NCBI RefSeq assembly: GCF_027286305.1
Contig: NZ_CP114599.1
Location: forward strand, 3,629,001 to 3,693,000
DNA: 64,000 nucleotides
Source: Phenylobacterium sp. NIBR 498073
GTDB taxonomy: Bacteria > Pseudomonadota > Alphaproteobacteria > Caulobacterales > Caulobacteraceae
Reading direction: 5' to 3'
The position numbers were made by a program, and so were the translations under genes. Below, piece by piece: positions 52,461-60,796 of this stretch. The first letter of the stretch is position 1. Each line of letters starts with the position of its first letter. The notes beneath the pieces were generated by a model, which worked only from the letters and a program-made list of their open reading frames with translations, was not told where the DNA came from and ran no database searches.

Positions 52461-52735
52461 AACTTCACCCCCTCGCTGCGATCGCCCTGATCGGCGCGGC
52501 CGCCCTGGCCGGCTGCGGCAAGATGGGCGAGCTCGAACGTCCCGGTCCGATGTTCGGCAAGGGCTCGGGCGCCGACGCCGGCGCCGATCCGGCCCGCGCG
52601 GTCCGCACCGTCGATCCGCGCACCCGCGACGACCGCCCTGCGCCGCCGCGCACCCTGCCGATCGACTCCGCCCAGAACCCGACCGCCAGCGCCCCGCAGG
52701 GCGCCCTGCCCGATCCGTACGCGAACCCCAGATGA
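52457..52735 (+). CDS. LptM-like small lipoprotein
   Basis: A 92-residue predicted lipoprotein: short signal peptide with lipobox AALAGC and then [11 protein letters not shown], which resembles the LptM/YifL pattern (LxxCGxxGxLxxP). LptM assists assembly of the LPS translocon LptD/E in E. coli. The rest is proline- and charge-rich and disordered. It overlaps argH and lysA by 4 nt on both sides (ATGA), so it is translated as the middle gene of the operon. Confidence 0.8.
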   Translation: MKLHPLAAIALIGAAALAGCGKMGELERPGPMFGKGSGADAGADPARAVRTVDPRTRDDRPAPPRTLPIDSAQNPTASAPQGALPDPYANPR

Positions 52736-54015
52736 ATCATTTTGAGCTGAAGGGCGGCGAGCTCTTCTGTGAGGGCGTGTCCCTGGCCGACATCGCTTCG
52801 GCGGTCGGCACCCCGGTCTATGTCTATTCCAGCGCCACCTTCGAGCGGCACTATACGGTGCTGCGCGACGCCCTGGTCGCCGAGGGCATCAAGGGCGACG
52901 ACGGCGGCGATCCGCTGATCGCCTTCGCGGTCAAGGCCAACTCCAACCTGGCCGTCCTGCGCACCCTCGCCAAGCTCGGCGCGGGCGCCGACACGGTGTC
53001 CGAGGGCGAGGTCCGCCGCGCCCTGGCCGCCGGCGTCCCGGCCGAAAAGATCGTCTTCTCGGGCGTCGGCAAAACCGAGGGGGAGCTGGCCTTCGCGCTC
53101 AAGGCGGGGGTCGGCGAGATCAACGTCGAGTCAGAGCCCGAGATGCGCCTGGCCAGCCAGGTCGCCCAGTCTCTGGGAACCCGCGCCACCATCGCCATCC
53201 GCGTCAATCCGGACGTCTCGGCCGGCGGTCACGCCAAGATCTCGACCGGCAAGTCCGACAACAAGTTCGGCGTCTCGTTCTCCGAGGCCGAGCGGCTCTA
53301 CGCCAACGCCTCGAACGATGCGGGCCTTAATCCGGTCGGCGTCACCTGCCATATCGGCAGCCAGATCACCGACCTGGAACCGATGGCCCAGGCGTTCGCC
53401 AAGATGCGCGGCCTGGTCGAGCGCCTGCGCGGCGAGGGACTGTCCGTCCAGCGCCTCGACCTCGGCGGCGGCCTGGGCGTGCCCTACTTCAACCAGCCCG
53501 AGCCGCCCTCCCCCACCGACTATGCGCGGATGATCGCCAAGACCATGAACGGACTGGACGTCGGCTACGCCTTCGAACCTGGGCGGATGATCGCGGCGAA
53601 CGCCGGCGTGCTGCTAGCCCGGGTCCAGCACATCCACGAACGCCCGGAAGGCAAGAAGTTCGTCGTCCTCGACGCGGCGATGAACGACCTGATCCGCCCG
53701 GCGATGTACGACGCCTATCACGAGATCGTCCCGGTCCATCCGCGCGCGGGCGAGCCCGTCGTCTACGACGTGGTCGGGCCGATCTGCGAAACCGGCGACA
53801 CCTTCACGCGCGAGCGGGCCATGCCGCCGCTGCAGGCCGGCGACCTGGTCGCCTTCCTCAGCGCCGGCGCCTACGGGGCGGTGATGTCCAGCGAGTACAA
53901 CAGCCGCCTGCTGGTCCCTGAAGTGCTGGTCAAGGGCGGCGCCTACGCCGTCGTGCGCCCGCGCCCGAGCTACGAAGACATGCTCGCCAGAGAGGCCCCC
54001 GCCCCCTGGCAGTAA
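52732..54015 (+). CDS. lysA: Diaminopimelate decarboxylase
   Basis: A 427-residue PLP-dependent alanine-racemase-fold enzyme that makes lysine from meso-diaminopimelate, the last step of lysine synthesis. The Schiff-base lysine is Lys68 in IAFAVKANSN. Family segments are GVTCHIGSQITDLEP, LDLGGGLGVPY, EPGRMIAANAG and GPICETGDTF with the active-site cysteine CETGD. It is translationally coupled to the lipoprotein gene, completing an argH-lipoprotein-lysA unit. Confidence 0.96.
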   Translation: MNHFELKGGELFCEGVSLADIASAVGTPVYVYSSATFERHYTVLRDALVAEGIKGDDGGDPLIAFAVKANSNLAVLRTLAKLGAGADTVSEGEVRRALAAGVPAEKIVFSGVGKTEGELAFALKAGVGEINVESEPEMRLASQVAQSLGTRATIAIRVNPDVSAGGHAKISTGKSDNKFGVSFSEAERLYANASNDAGLNPVGVTCHIGSQITDLEPMAQAFAKMRGLVERLRGEGLSVQRLDLGGGLGVPYFNQPEPPSPTDYARMIAKTMNGLDVGYAFEPGRMIAANAGVLLARVQHIHERPEGKKFVVLDAAMNDLIRPAMYDAYHEIVPVHPRAGEPVVYDVVGPICETGDTFTRERAMPPLQAGDLVAFLSAGAYGAVMSSEYNSRLLVPEVLVKGGAYAVVRPRPSYEDMLAREAPAPWQ

Positions 54016-54044
54016 CCCGCGCGCTAACCCTATCTTGAAACTCC

Positions 54045-55820
54045 GTGCTGCACATTGTCGCGGGACTTGGGGCGGGTGCGGGTCGGAACGTGGCTCTGAA
54101 AGAGATGCTGGACGACGGCCAGGACGGCGCGACGCTCGCCCAGAGCAAGCGCAGCCGTATCAGCCGTCTGGTCCTCGCCACCCTGGTGGGGGCGCTGCTC
54201 GGCTACCAGTTCGGCTGGAAGGCGGTCTGCGCCTGGATCGCCGTCAGCGCCATCCTCGAACTGGTCCTGTTGGCCAGTCACCTCAGCTTCACCCGCAACG
54301 TCCGTAAGGATCGCAGCAAGACCCGCTGGGAACGGCTGGCCCCCGCGGTCACATTCAGCCTCATCTGGACCGGCATGGCCGTCGGCTGCTGGATCTACGG
54401 CTCGGAGGCCGCGCGCTTCGGCGCCCTGCTGGTGATGTTCGGGATCCTTCTCGAAGGGCTGAAATACGCCGCTCTCAGCCGCGCGGCGTTTCTCGCCATC
54501 GTCCCGTTTCCCGCCGCCGCCCTGGCGATCGCCCCCCTGACCTCGGGGGATTTCAGCGGCCGCGGCGCGGTCTTCGCCGCCGGAGCGCTGGTCGCTCTGG
54601 CGATCTGCGTGATCCACGTGTCGCGCGCCCTGCGCGCCAACGCCGTAGCGTTGGAAAAGGCCCAGGCCGAGGCTCAGGAGGCCAACCGCGCCAAGTCGGC
54701 CTTCCTGGCGATGATGAGCCATGAGCTGCGCACCCCGATGAACGGCGTGCTCGGCATGGCCCACGCCTTGGCGGCCACCAAGCTCGACCGCCAGCAGGCC
54801 GACTATCTCGACATGATCGTCCAGTCGGGCGACGGGCTGATGGCGATCCTCAACGACATCCTCGACCTCTCGAAGATCGAGGCCGGCAAGCTCGACCTTG
54901 AAAGCGTCGGCTTCGACCTCGAGACGATGGGCCGACAGGCCTTCCTGCTGTGGAGCGAGAGCGCCCGCCAGAAGGGCCTGGAGCTGACCTTCGACATCGA
55001 CCCGGCCACGCCGACCTGGCTGGTCGGCGACCCGGTGCGCGTACGCCAGATCCTGCTGAACCTGATTTCCAACGCGCTGAAGTTCACCGACCAGGGCTCG
55101 GTCGCGGTCCGTATCGCGCCGCTCGCCCCGCAGGGGATCGAGATCGTCGTCGCCGACACCGGCGTCGGCATGCGCCGCGACCAGCAGGAAAACCTGTTCC
55201 AGGCCTTCTCCCAGGCCGAGATCTCGACCACCCGCCGCTACGGCGGCACCGGGCTTGGCCTCTCCATCTGTCGCCAGCTGGTCGCGATGATGGGCGGGGA
55301 GATTTCGGTGGAGAGCGAGCCCGGCTCCGGCTCGACCTTCCGTGTCGCCCTGCCCCTGCCGACCGGTGCGCCGCCCGAAACGTCCCAGGCCGCGCCCGAC
55401 ACCGTCAGCCTGCAGGGCCGCCAGGTCCTCGTTGTCGACGACAACAAGGTCAATCAGGCCGTGGCCCGCGCCATCCTCGAAGCGGCCGGCGCGACAGTCA
55501 GCCTCGCCGACGACGGCCTCGACGGTCTCGACGTGCTGCGCGCAGGCCATTTCGACGTGGTGCTGATGGACGTCCACATGCCGCGCATGGACGGCATCGA
55601 GGCCCTGCGCCGCATCCGCGCCGGCGAGGCCGGGCCCCGCGGCGTTCCGGTCCTGGCGCTGACCGCCGACGCCATGTCGGACGAGTGCGAGCGGCTCATC
55701 GCCCAGGGCTTCGACGACGTGCACCCCAAGCCGATCCAGCCGGCCGAGCTGATGTTCACGGTCGCGGCCTGGTGCGCGCGCGCCGATCAGGCGGCCGTGC
55801 TGGCCGCCAGCGCCGCCTAG
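54045..55820 (+). CDS. Hybrid histidine kinase with membrane domain
   Basis: A 591-residue sensor. About six hydrophobic segments occupy residues 40-200, followed by a helical linker, a HisKA domain with His226 (MMSHELRTPMNG), a HATPase domain (NLISNALKFTDQG, ADTGVGM, GTGLGLSI), and a C-terminal receiver with Asp509 (VVLMDVHMPRMDG) and Lys in HPKPIQP. The small integral membrane domain has no recognised sensor. GTG 54045 is used as start; ATG 54105 is possible. Its stop codon shares bases with the convergent phosphoribosyltransferase stop. Confidence 0.9.
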   Translation: MLHIVAGLGAGAGRNVALKEMLDDGQDGATLAQSKRSRISRLVLATLVGALLGYQFGWKAVCAWIAVSAILELVLLASHLSFTRNVRKDRSKTRWERLAPAVTFSLIWTGMAVGCWIYGSEAARFGALLVMFGILLEGLKYAALSRAAFLAIVPFPAAALAIAPLTSGDFSGRGAVFAAGALVALAICVIHVSRALRANAVALEKAQAEAQEANRAKSAFLAMMSHELRTPMNGVLGMAHALAATKLDRQQADYLDMIVQSGDGLMAILNDILDLSKIEAGKLDLESVGFDLETMGRQAFLLWSESARQKGLELTFDIDPATPTWLVGDPVRVRQILLNLISNALKFTDQGSVAVRIAPLAPQGIEIVVADTGVGMRRDQQENLFQAFSQAEISTTRRYGGTGLGLSICRQLVAMMGGEISVESEPGSGSTFRVALPLPTGAPPETSQAAPDTVSLQGRQVLVVDDNKVNQAVARAILEAAGATVSLADDGLDGLDVLRAGHFDVVLMDVHMPRMDGIEALRRIRAGEAGPRGVPVLALTADAMSDECERLIAQGFDDVHPKPIQPAELMFTVAAWCARADQAAVLAASAA

Positions 55821-56356
55821 TCCATCGCTCCGATATAGGGCAGGCCGCGCAGCGCGCCGGCCGCGTCCATGCCGTAGCCGACCAGGAACCTGGCCGGCGC
55901 CTCCCAGGCCACGAAGTCCGGGGTGATCGCCCGCGGCGTCGGCCAGGGCTTGCTGGCGAACACCGCGGTCAGCACGCGGCTGGCGCCGGCGTCGCGCACC
56001 AGCCGGTGCGCCTCCGACAGCGACAGGCCGGTATCGATGACGTCGTCGATGACCAGCGCCGTGCGCCCGGCCAGCGGCCGTTGCAGGTCGGCCCGCACCT
56101 CGCAGCGCCCCAGGCTGGCCCGCTCGTCGCCGTAGGAGGCCAGCCACAGCGCATCGAAGCGCACGAAGCGCCCGGCCCGCGCCAGCGCCCGGGTCAGGTC
56201 CGAAGCAAACCACAGCCCGCCGGTCAGCAGGCAGACGGCCACCGTCTCGTCATCGATCGCCGGGGCGATCTGGCGGGCCAGCGCCTCGACGCGGCCGGCC
56301 ACCTCCTGCTCGGTCAGCAGGACGGTGGGGGCGGGTTGGGCGACAGGATCAGTCAT
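55817..56356 (-). CDS. hpt: Hypoxanthine/guanine phosphoribosyltransferase-type enzyme
   Basis: A 179-residue type I phosphoribosyltransferase. The PRPP-binding motif is LVIDDVIDTGLSLSEAHRL, and the N-terminal part has VCLLTGGLWFASDLTRAL with the pyrophosphate loop. The closing WEAPARFLVGYGMDAAG segment fits hypoxanthine phosphoribosyltransferases, which salvage purine bases to nucleotides. It overlaps the upstream zinc-ribbon gene by 8 nt, so the two are cotranscribed. Confidence 0.9.
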   Translation of the reverse strand: MTDPVAQPAPTVLLTEQEVAGRVEALARQIAPAIDDETVAVCLLTGGLWFASDLTRALARAGRFVRFDALWLASYGDERASLGRCEVRADLQRPLAGRTALVIDDVIDTGLSLSEAHRLVRDAGASRVLTAVFASKPWPTPRAITPDFVAWEAPARFLVGYGMDAAGALRGLPYIGAMD

Positions 56357-57233
56357 GGGACGGAAGGGCGTCTGGGCTGCCCGGGGGCAGCGGCTGGGCT
56401 TCCACCGGCGCGAGCACGGGCGCTGGCGGTTCGGCGGCGGGACGCAGGGCCGGGCCGGCCGCCTTCGGGGCGACGGGGGCCGGATCGCCCTGCTTGACGT
56501 TGAGGTTTACCGGTTCGCGGGGCGCGAACGCCACCTCCAGCTCCTTGGCGCTGGCCGGCGGGTCGAGCAGCGCGATCGCGAAGTGGCGGGTCTCTCCGGG
56601 CGGGATGCGCGCGTCGGCCGGGCGGGCGATCTTGGTGGCCACGGCCTTGCCCTCGGCGTTGAGCAGGCTGATGCGCAGCGGCGGCGTCACCACCGGCTCG
56701 TTCTCGATGTTGCGGATCATGCCCGACACCGACAGCGCCGCATGGCCCTCCTGCAGCGACGGCTCGAAGCGCACGCCCTCGATCACCAGGCCCAAGCTGT
56801 TCACCGGCAGGCCGACCCCGGCATAGGCGCTGGCCGTCCGCGGCCACAGCCGCACCACGTCGACCCGGAAGATGATCGCCAACGCGATCATCACCACCAG
56901 CGCCGCGGCCATGCCGGCCCAGATGACGCCGGTGGCCGCCGCCTCGCGCACGCGCCGGTCGGTGTCGGCCTTGGCGCGGAACGCCCGCGGCAGTTCATCG
57001 CCGCTCAGTTCGCGGACCGGCTTCTCGGCGACCGCCTCCGGCTCGGGCGCCGGCTCGCGCGCCACCGCGCCTTCCTCCTCGGAGGTTTCCAGCTCCAGCG
57101 ATTTTTCGGGGGGCGCAGGGGTCGCAGTCCAGCGCGCGCCGCAACTGGCGCACTTCACCAACCGGCCATCCGCGGGGATCTTGGAATCGTCCACGAAATA
57201 GCTGGTGGCGCAGTCTGGACAGGTCAGTATCAT
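56349..57233 (-). CDS. MJ0042-type zinc-ribbon, DUF3426 membrane protein
   Basis: A 294-residue protein. The N terminus is a zinc ribbon (MILTCPDCATSYFVDDSKI, then VKCASCGARW: four cysteines in a CxxC-CxxC pair). A disordered acidic/proline region follows, then one membrane segment near residues 115-137 (GVIWAGMAAALVVMIALAII), and a C-terminal DUF3426-type domain with LPVNSLGLVIEGVRF and GMIRNIENEPV. The family is found beside ftsE in alphaproteobacteria, as here, and its role is unknown. A start at 57233 is clear; the longer frame is antisense to ftsE. Confidence 0.88.
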   Translation of the reverse strand: MILTCPDCATSYFVDDSKIPADGRLVKCASCGARWTATPAPPEKSLELETSEEEGAVAREPAPEPEAVAEKPVRELSGDELPRAFRAKADTDRRVREAAATGVIWAGMAAALVVMIALAIIFRVDVVRLWPRTASAYAGVGLPVNSLGLVIEGVRFEPSLQEGHAALSVSGMIRNIENEPVVTPPLRISLLNAEGKAVATKIARPADARIPPGETRHFAIALLDPPASAKELEVAFAPREPVNLNVKQGDPAPVAPKAAGPALRPAAEPPAPVLAPVEAQPLPPGSPDALPSHD

Positions 57234-57289
57234 GACAGCCGAATCGGACGCTCCAGCAACCTCCACCGAGGTCGCCGATTTCGGCCCCC

Positions 57290-58006
57290 ATGTCCAGAAA
57301 CCCGAACGCCACAGGCGCCACCGACGCCGATCACGCCGTTGTCCGCTTCGATGATGTGTCGATGCGCTATGGTCGCGCCCCCGAGACTTTGAAGGACCTG
57401 ACCTTCTCACTGGAGCCGGGGTCGTTCCACTTCGTGACCGGCGCCTCGGGAGCGGGCAAGACCTCGCTGTTGAAGCTTTTGTTCCTGGCGGCCAAGCCGT
57501 CCAAAGGACTCATGCACCTGTTCGGCCAGGACGTCTCGACCATCGCGCGCGAGGCCCAGCCTTTCCTGCGCCGCCGCATCGGGGTGGTTTACCAGGAGTT
57601 CAAGCTGCTCGATCACCTCTCGGTGTTCGACAACACCGCCCTGCCGCTGCGGATCGAGGGGCGCAAGCCGGACACCTATCGCGACGACGTCGCCGAACTG
57701 CTGGCCTGGGTCGGTCTCAAGGACCGGATGCACGCCATGCCCGCCACCCTGTCCGGCGGCGAGCGCCAGCGCCTGGCCATCGCCCGCGCCGTGGTCAACC
57801 GCCCCGAGATCCTGCTGGCCGACGAGCCCACCGGCAATGTCGACCCCGACATGGCGCTGCGCATCCTCAAGCTGTTCGTCGAGCTGAACCGCCTGGGCGC
57901 CACGGTGCTGTTCGCCACGCACGACCAGGACCTCGTCGCCCGCTCGGGCATGCCGGTGCTGCACCTGGAGCATGGCCGCCTGGTCGCGCAGGGAGCCCGC
58001 CGATGA
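57290..58006 (+). CDS. ftsE: Cell division ATP-binding protein FtsE
   Basis: A 238-residue ATPase of the FtsEX complex that regulates septal peptidoglycan hydrolases. Walker A is GASGAGKTS, the Q-loop VYQEFKLLDHLSVFDN is the FtsE-specific form, the signature is LSGGERQRLAIARA, Walker B LLADEPTGNVD and the switch ATHDQDLVARS. ftsX begins with a 4-nt overlap at 58003. A 56-nt gap separates it from the divergent zinc-ribbon gene, so the two promoters are back to back. Confidence 0.95.
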   Translation: MSRNPNATGATDADHAVVRFDDVSMRYGRAPETLKDLTFSLEPGSFHFVTGASGAGKTSLLKLLFLAAKPSKGLMHLFGQDVSTIAREAQPFLRRRIGVVYQEFKLLDHLSVFDNTALPLRIEGRKPDTYRDDVAELLAWVGLKDRMHAMPATLSGGERQRLAIARAVVNRPEILLADEPTGNVDPDMALRILKLFVELNRLGATVLFATHDQDLVARSGMPVLHLEHGRLVAQGARR

Positions 58007-58890
58007 GCGACTTCGACGTCGCCCGCTGGCGACCCGCCCCGTTCCTGCCGGAATCCGACGCCCGCGACGGTTCGCTGACCTTCGTGGTGGCGGTGCTCTG
58101 CTTCCTGGCCTGCCTGACCCTGCTGGCGGTGCTCGCCGCCGACCGCGCCGCCCGCGACTGGACCGACCAGCTCGAAGGCCAGGCGACGATCATCGTGCGG
58201 CCCAAGGCCAACGAAACGCCGGACGGCGCGGCGGCCCGCGCCGCCGAAACCCTCGCCGGGGTCGACGGGGTCGCCGAGGCCCGCGCCATCGAGCGCGAGA
58301 AGGCCGAGGCGCTGATCGCCCCCTGGCTCGGCGACGCCGACCTCTCCGACCTGCCCGTGCCGCGGCTCGTCGCCGTCCAGCTCACCCGCGAGCGGCCGGC
58401 CAGCGCCGCGGCCCTCGACCAGGCTCTGAAGGCCCAGGGCCTCGACGCCGTCGTCGACGATCACTCGGTCTGGATGGCCGACATTCAGCGCTCGGCCCGC
58501 ACCGCCCGCTGGGCCGGGCTGGCGGTGTTCGGGCTGATCGCCGTGGCCGCCGCCGCGGTGGTGGCCTTCGCCACCCGCGCCGGCCTCGCCGCCCGCCGCG
58601 AGGTGGTCGAGGTGCTGCACCTCTCCGGAGCCGAAGACAGCTTCATCGCCCGGCTGTTCCAGGTCCGCTTCGCGCGCATGGCCGCCCTGGCGGGCTTGTT
58701 CGGAGCCGGCGGTGCGGCGATCATGGGGGCTCTGTTGCGTTTGGCGGGGGGAGGCCAAGGTTTGACGCCCGTGCTGCCGATCGCCTGGATCGATCTGTTG
58801 TCCGTCCTGCCCGCGCCGCTGGTGGCCGGCGGCGTGGCGGCGCTCGCCGCGCGCTTCACCGCCCAGGCCATGGTCCGGGAGCTGGCGTGA
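58003..58890 (+). CDS. ftsX: Cell division protein FtsX
   Basis: A 295-residue permease partner of FtsE. One membrane segment near residues 27-47 (LTFVVAVLCFLACLTLLAVL) is followed by an extracytoplasmic domain with the LDQALKAQGL region, and three more segments in the C-terminal part, giving the four-segment FtsX layout. The IEREKAEALIAPWLG and VVEVLHLSGAEDSFIARLFQ segments are family-typical. It couples ATP hydrolysis by FtsE to cell-wall hydrolase activation. The stop overlaps the next gene by 4 nt (GTGA). Confidence 0.93.
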   Translation: MSDFDVARWRPAPFLPESDARDGSLTFVVAVLCFLACLTLLAVLAADRAARDWTDQLEGQATIIVRPKANETPDGAAARAAETLAGVDGVAEARAIEREKAEALIAPWLGDADLSDLPVPRLVAVQLTRERPASAAALDQALKAQGLDAVVDDHSVWMADIQRSARTARWAGLAVFGLIAVAAAAVVAFATRAGLAARREVVEVLHLSGAEDSFIARLFQVRFARMAALAGLFGAGGAAIMGALLRLAGGGQGLTPVLPIAWIDLLSVLPAPLVAGGVAALAARFTAQAMVRELA

Positions 58891-59504
58891 AAGGCCTGAC
58901 CGCCCTCCTCGTCGCCGCCGCCATCTGGGCGGCCGGCCTGCTCGCCTTCGCCGAACGGGTCGAGCGCTCGACGCCGGCCCCCCAGCCGGCGGTCGCCGAC
59001 GGCGTCGTCGCCCTGACCGGGGCCGGCTCCAACGAGCGCATCGGCGCGGCGATGGAGCTGCTGGCCGAAGGCAAGGCCCGCCGCATGCTGGTCTCCGGCG
59101 TCAGCCGCGAGGCCTCGCGCGAGGACATCCGCGTGGTCAGCCGCGCCGTGCGCCGGCTCTACGACTGCTGCGTCGACCTCGGCTTCGACGCCGCCAACAC
59201 CCTCGGCAACGCCCGCGAGACCCAGGAGTGGGCCCGCGCCATGCGCTTCGACAGCCTGATCGTGGTCACCGCCGACTACCATATGCCGCGCGCCATGCTC
59301 GAACTGCGCGGCGCCATGCCCGACAAGCGTCTGACCCCCTATCCGGTCTCCACCTCGGTGATGAACGCCGGCCGCTGGTGGCGGACCAGCGGGGCTGCGC
59401 GGCTGATGGTGACCGAGTACTGCAAGTATCTGGCGATCCTGGGCCGCGAGGCGGTGCTGGGCCTGGGCCCCCGCAACGAACCGGCCCCGCCGAAGAAAGG
59501 CTGA
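58887..59504 (+). CDS. DUF218 (YdcF/ElyC-like) membrane protein
   Basis: A 205-residue protein with one N-terminal membrane segment (GLTALLVAAAIWAAGLLAFA) and a DUF218 domain: VALTGAGSNERIGAAMELL, MLVSGVSRE, and VTADYHMPRAMLELR. E. coli relatives ElyC and SanA act in envelope integrity and lipid II carrier use. Its place after ftsX and before a PlsC acyltransferase is consistent with an envelope role. GTG 58887 overlaps the ftsX stop codon (GTGA). Confidence 0.88.
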   Translation: MKGLTALLVAAAIWAAGLLAFAERVERSTPAPQPAVADGVVALTGAGSNERIGAAMELLAEGKARRMLVSGVSREASREDIRVVSRAVRRLYDCCVDLGFDAANTLGNARETQEWARAMRFDSLIVVTADYHMPRAMLELRGAMPDKRLTPYPVSTSVMNAGRWWRTSGAARLMVTEYCKYLAILGREAVLGLGPRNEPAPPKKG

Positions 59505-59509
59505 CCTTT

Positions 59510-60220
59510 TTGACGACCCTGCGCTCCCTGGCCTTCGCCTTCCTGTTCTACCTGTGGTCCGTCCTCGTCGCGGTCGGCTGCGCGATCGTCGTCCTGCCCG
59601 CCCCGCGCAGTTGGTGCACCGGCATGATGCGCATGTGGGCCAAGGGCATCATCGTCCTGCTGCGCGTGGTCTGCGACATCAAGGTCGAGGTTCGCGGCCG
59701 CCAGCACATGCCGACCGGCGCTGCCCTGCTGGCCCCCAAGCACCAGTGCATGTTCGACGTCTTCGCCCAGTTCGCCTTCATGCCGGACGCCTGCTTCGTC
59801 ATGAAGAAGGAGCTGATGTGGATCCCGTTCTTCAGCTGGTACGCGATCAAGGCCAAGATGATCGTCGTCGACCGCGAGGGCCACTCCGCGGCCCTGCGCA
59901 AGCTGGTCAAGGACGCCCAGGAACGCTTCGCCGACAAGCGCCAGGTGATCATCGCCCCGGAAGGCACCCGCACCGCCCCGGGCGCCGCGCCCGACTACAA
60001 GCCCGGCATCGCCGCCCTCTACCGCGAGATCGACGTGCCCGTGCACCCGGTCGCCACCAACGCCGGCGTCCACTGGCCCAAGCACGGCTTCACCCGCAAG
60101 CCAGGCACCATCGTCTTCGAGTACCTGGAGCCGATCCAGCCGGGCCTGAAGCGCGCCGAGTTCATGCGCACCCTGCAGGAGCGCACCGAAACCGCCTCGA
60201 ACGCGCTGCTGGAGCTGTGA
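59510..60220 (+). CDS. 1-acyl-sn-glycerol-3-phosphate acyltransferase (PlsC-like)
   Basis: A 236-residue acyltransferase anchored by an N-terminal membrane segment (AFAFLFYLWSVLVAVGCAIV). Motif 1 is HX4D in KHQCMFD, motif 3 is PEGTR, and the VPVHPVATNAGVHW segment is the late conserved block. It transfers a fatty acyl group to lysophosphatidic acid in phospholipid synthesis. The start is TTG 59510, 5 nt after the DUF218 stop, with AGAAAGG upstream. Together with ftsEX and DUF218 it forms an envelope operon. Confidence 0.88.
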   Translation: MTTLRSLAFAFLFYLWSVLVAVGCAIVVLPAPRSWCTGMMRMWAKGIIVLLRVVCDIKVEVRGRQHMPTGAALLAPKHQCMFDVFAQFAFMPDACFVMKKELMWIPFFSWYAIKAKMIVVDREGHSAALRKLVKDAQERFADKRQVIIAPEGTRTAPGAAPDYKPGIAALYREIDVPVHPVATNAGVHWPKHGFTRKPGTIVFEYLEPIQPGLKRAEFMRTLQERTETASNALLEL

Positions 60221-60226
60221 CGCGCC

Positions 60227-60251
60227 TTCCCTCCCCATGAAGGGGAGGGAA
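60227..60251. terminator. Hairpin between convergent plsC-like and chaC-like genes
   Basis: Perfect 10-bp stem TTCCCTCCCC (60227-60236) / GGGGAGGGAA (60242-60251) with a 5-nt loop; it starts 6 nt after the acyltransferase stop codon and ends 5 nt before the chaC-like stop codon. The CCCTCCCC...GGGGAGGG design also recurs as a repeat in such genomes. Confidence 0.7.
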
Positions 60252-60256
60252 AGTCC

Positions 60257-60796
60257 TCACCGCGCCGCCAGCTCGCGCGCCTCGACCATGCCCAGCAGTT
60301 TCTCCATCACCGGGTCGTGCACCCCCATCTCGCAGAGGTGGACGACCAGGTCGCGCAGATAGTCGACATTGCGCCCGGACAGCCCATGGGCCCCGGCGAT
60401 CAGCTCGGCCTGCTTCTCCAGCGACAGCGCCCCGGCCCACTGCGGATGGTGCACGTCCGACAGAAAGACCAGGGTCTCGACCCGATGGCCGTTCGCCAGC
60501 CTGATATTGGCCTTGGCCTCGACATAGGTCTCGGTCGGCTGCTCGCGCTCGCGCAGGTACTCGTAGGTCGCCGGCCAGTGCTCCTCGGCGACCCGATAGG
60601 CCGCCCCGCGCACCGCGCCGCCCGGCGCCAGGCCCAGCACCAAGCCTGGCCGCTGATAGGTGCCGCGATGGTGCACCGAATAGATGCAGAAGGCGCGACG
60701 CCGCCCGTGTAGGGTGGCGCTCTGGCGCTCGACGAACTCGAACCCCGGACGCCACATCAGCGACCCGTAACCGAAGACCCAACGCTCAACCGACAT
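60257..60796 (-). CDS. ChaC-like gamma-glutamylcyclotransferase
   Basis: A 179-residue enzyme. The substrate motif YGSLMW(R)P occurs in VFGYGSLMWRPGFE, and the later part has LVLGLAPGGAVRGAAYRV and a catalytic glutamate in the REREQPTETYVEA region. ChaC enzymes cleave glutathione to 5-oxoproline and Cys-Gly. The ATG lies at 60796-60794 and overlaps the start codon of the DUF2125 gene on the other strand (CATG). A longer frame to 60859 is not favoured. Confidence 0.87.
   Translation of the reverse strand: MSVERWVFGYGSLMWRPGFEFVERQSATLHGRRRAFCIYSVHHRGTYQRPGLVLGLAPGGAVRGAAYRVAEEHWPATYEYLREREQPTETYVEAKANIRLANGHRVETLVFLSDVHHPQWAGALSLEKQAELIAGAHGLSGRNVDYLRDLVVHLCEMGVHDPVMEKLLGMVEARELAAR

Noticed and set aside
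54030-56213. Minus-strand open frame of 727 codons opposite the hybrid kinase
   Set aside because: Antisense to a kinase with complete motifs; no domain and no start signal.
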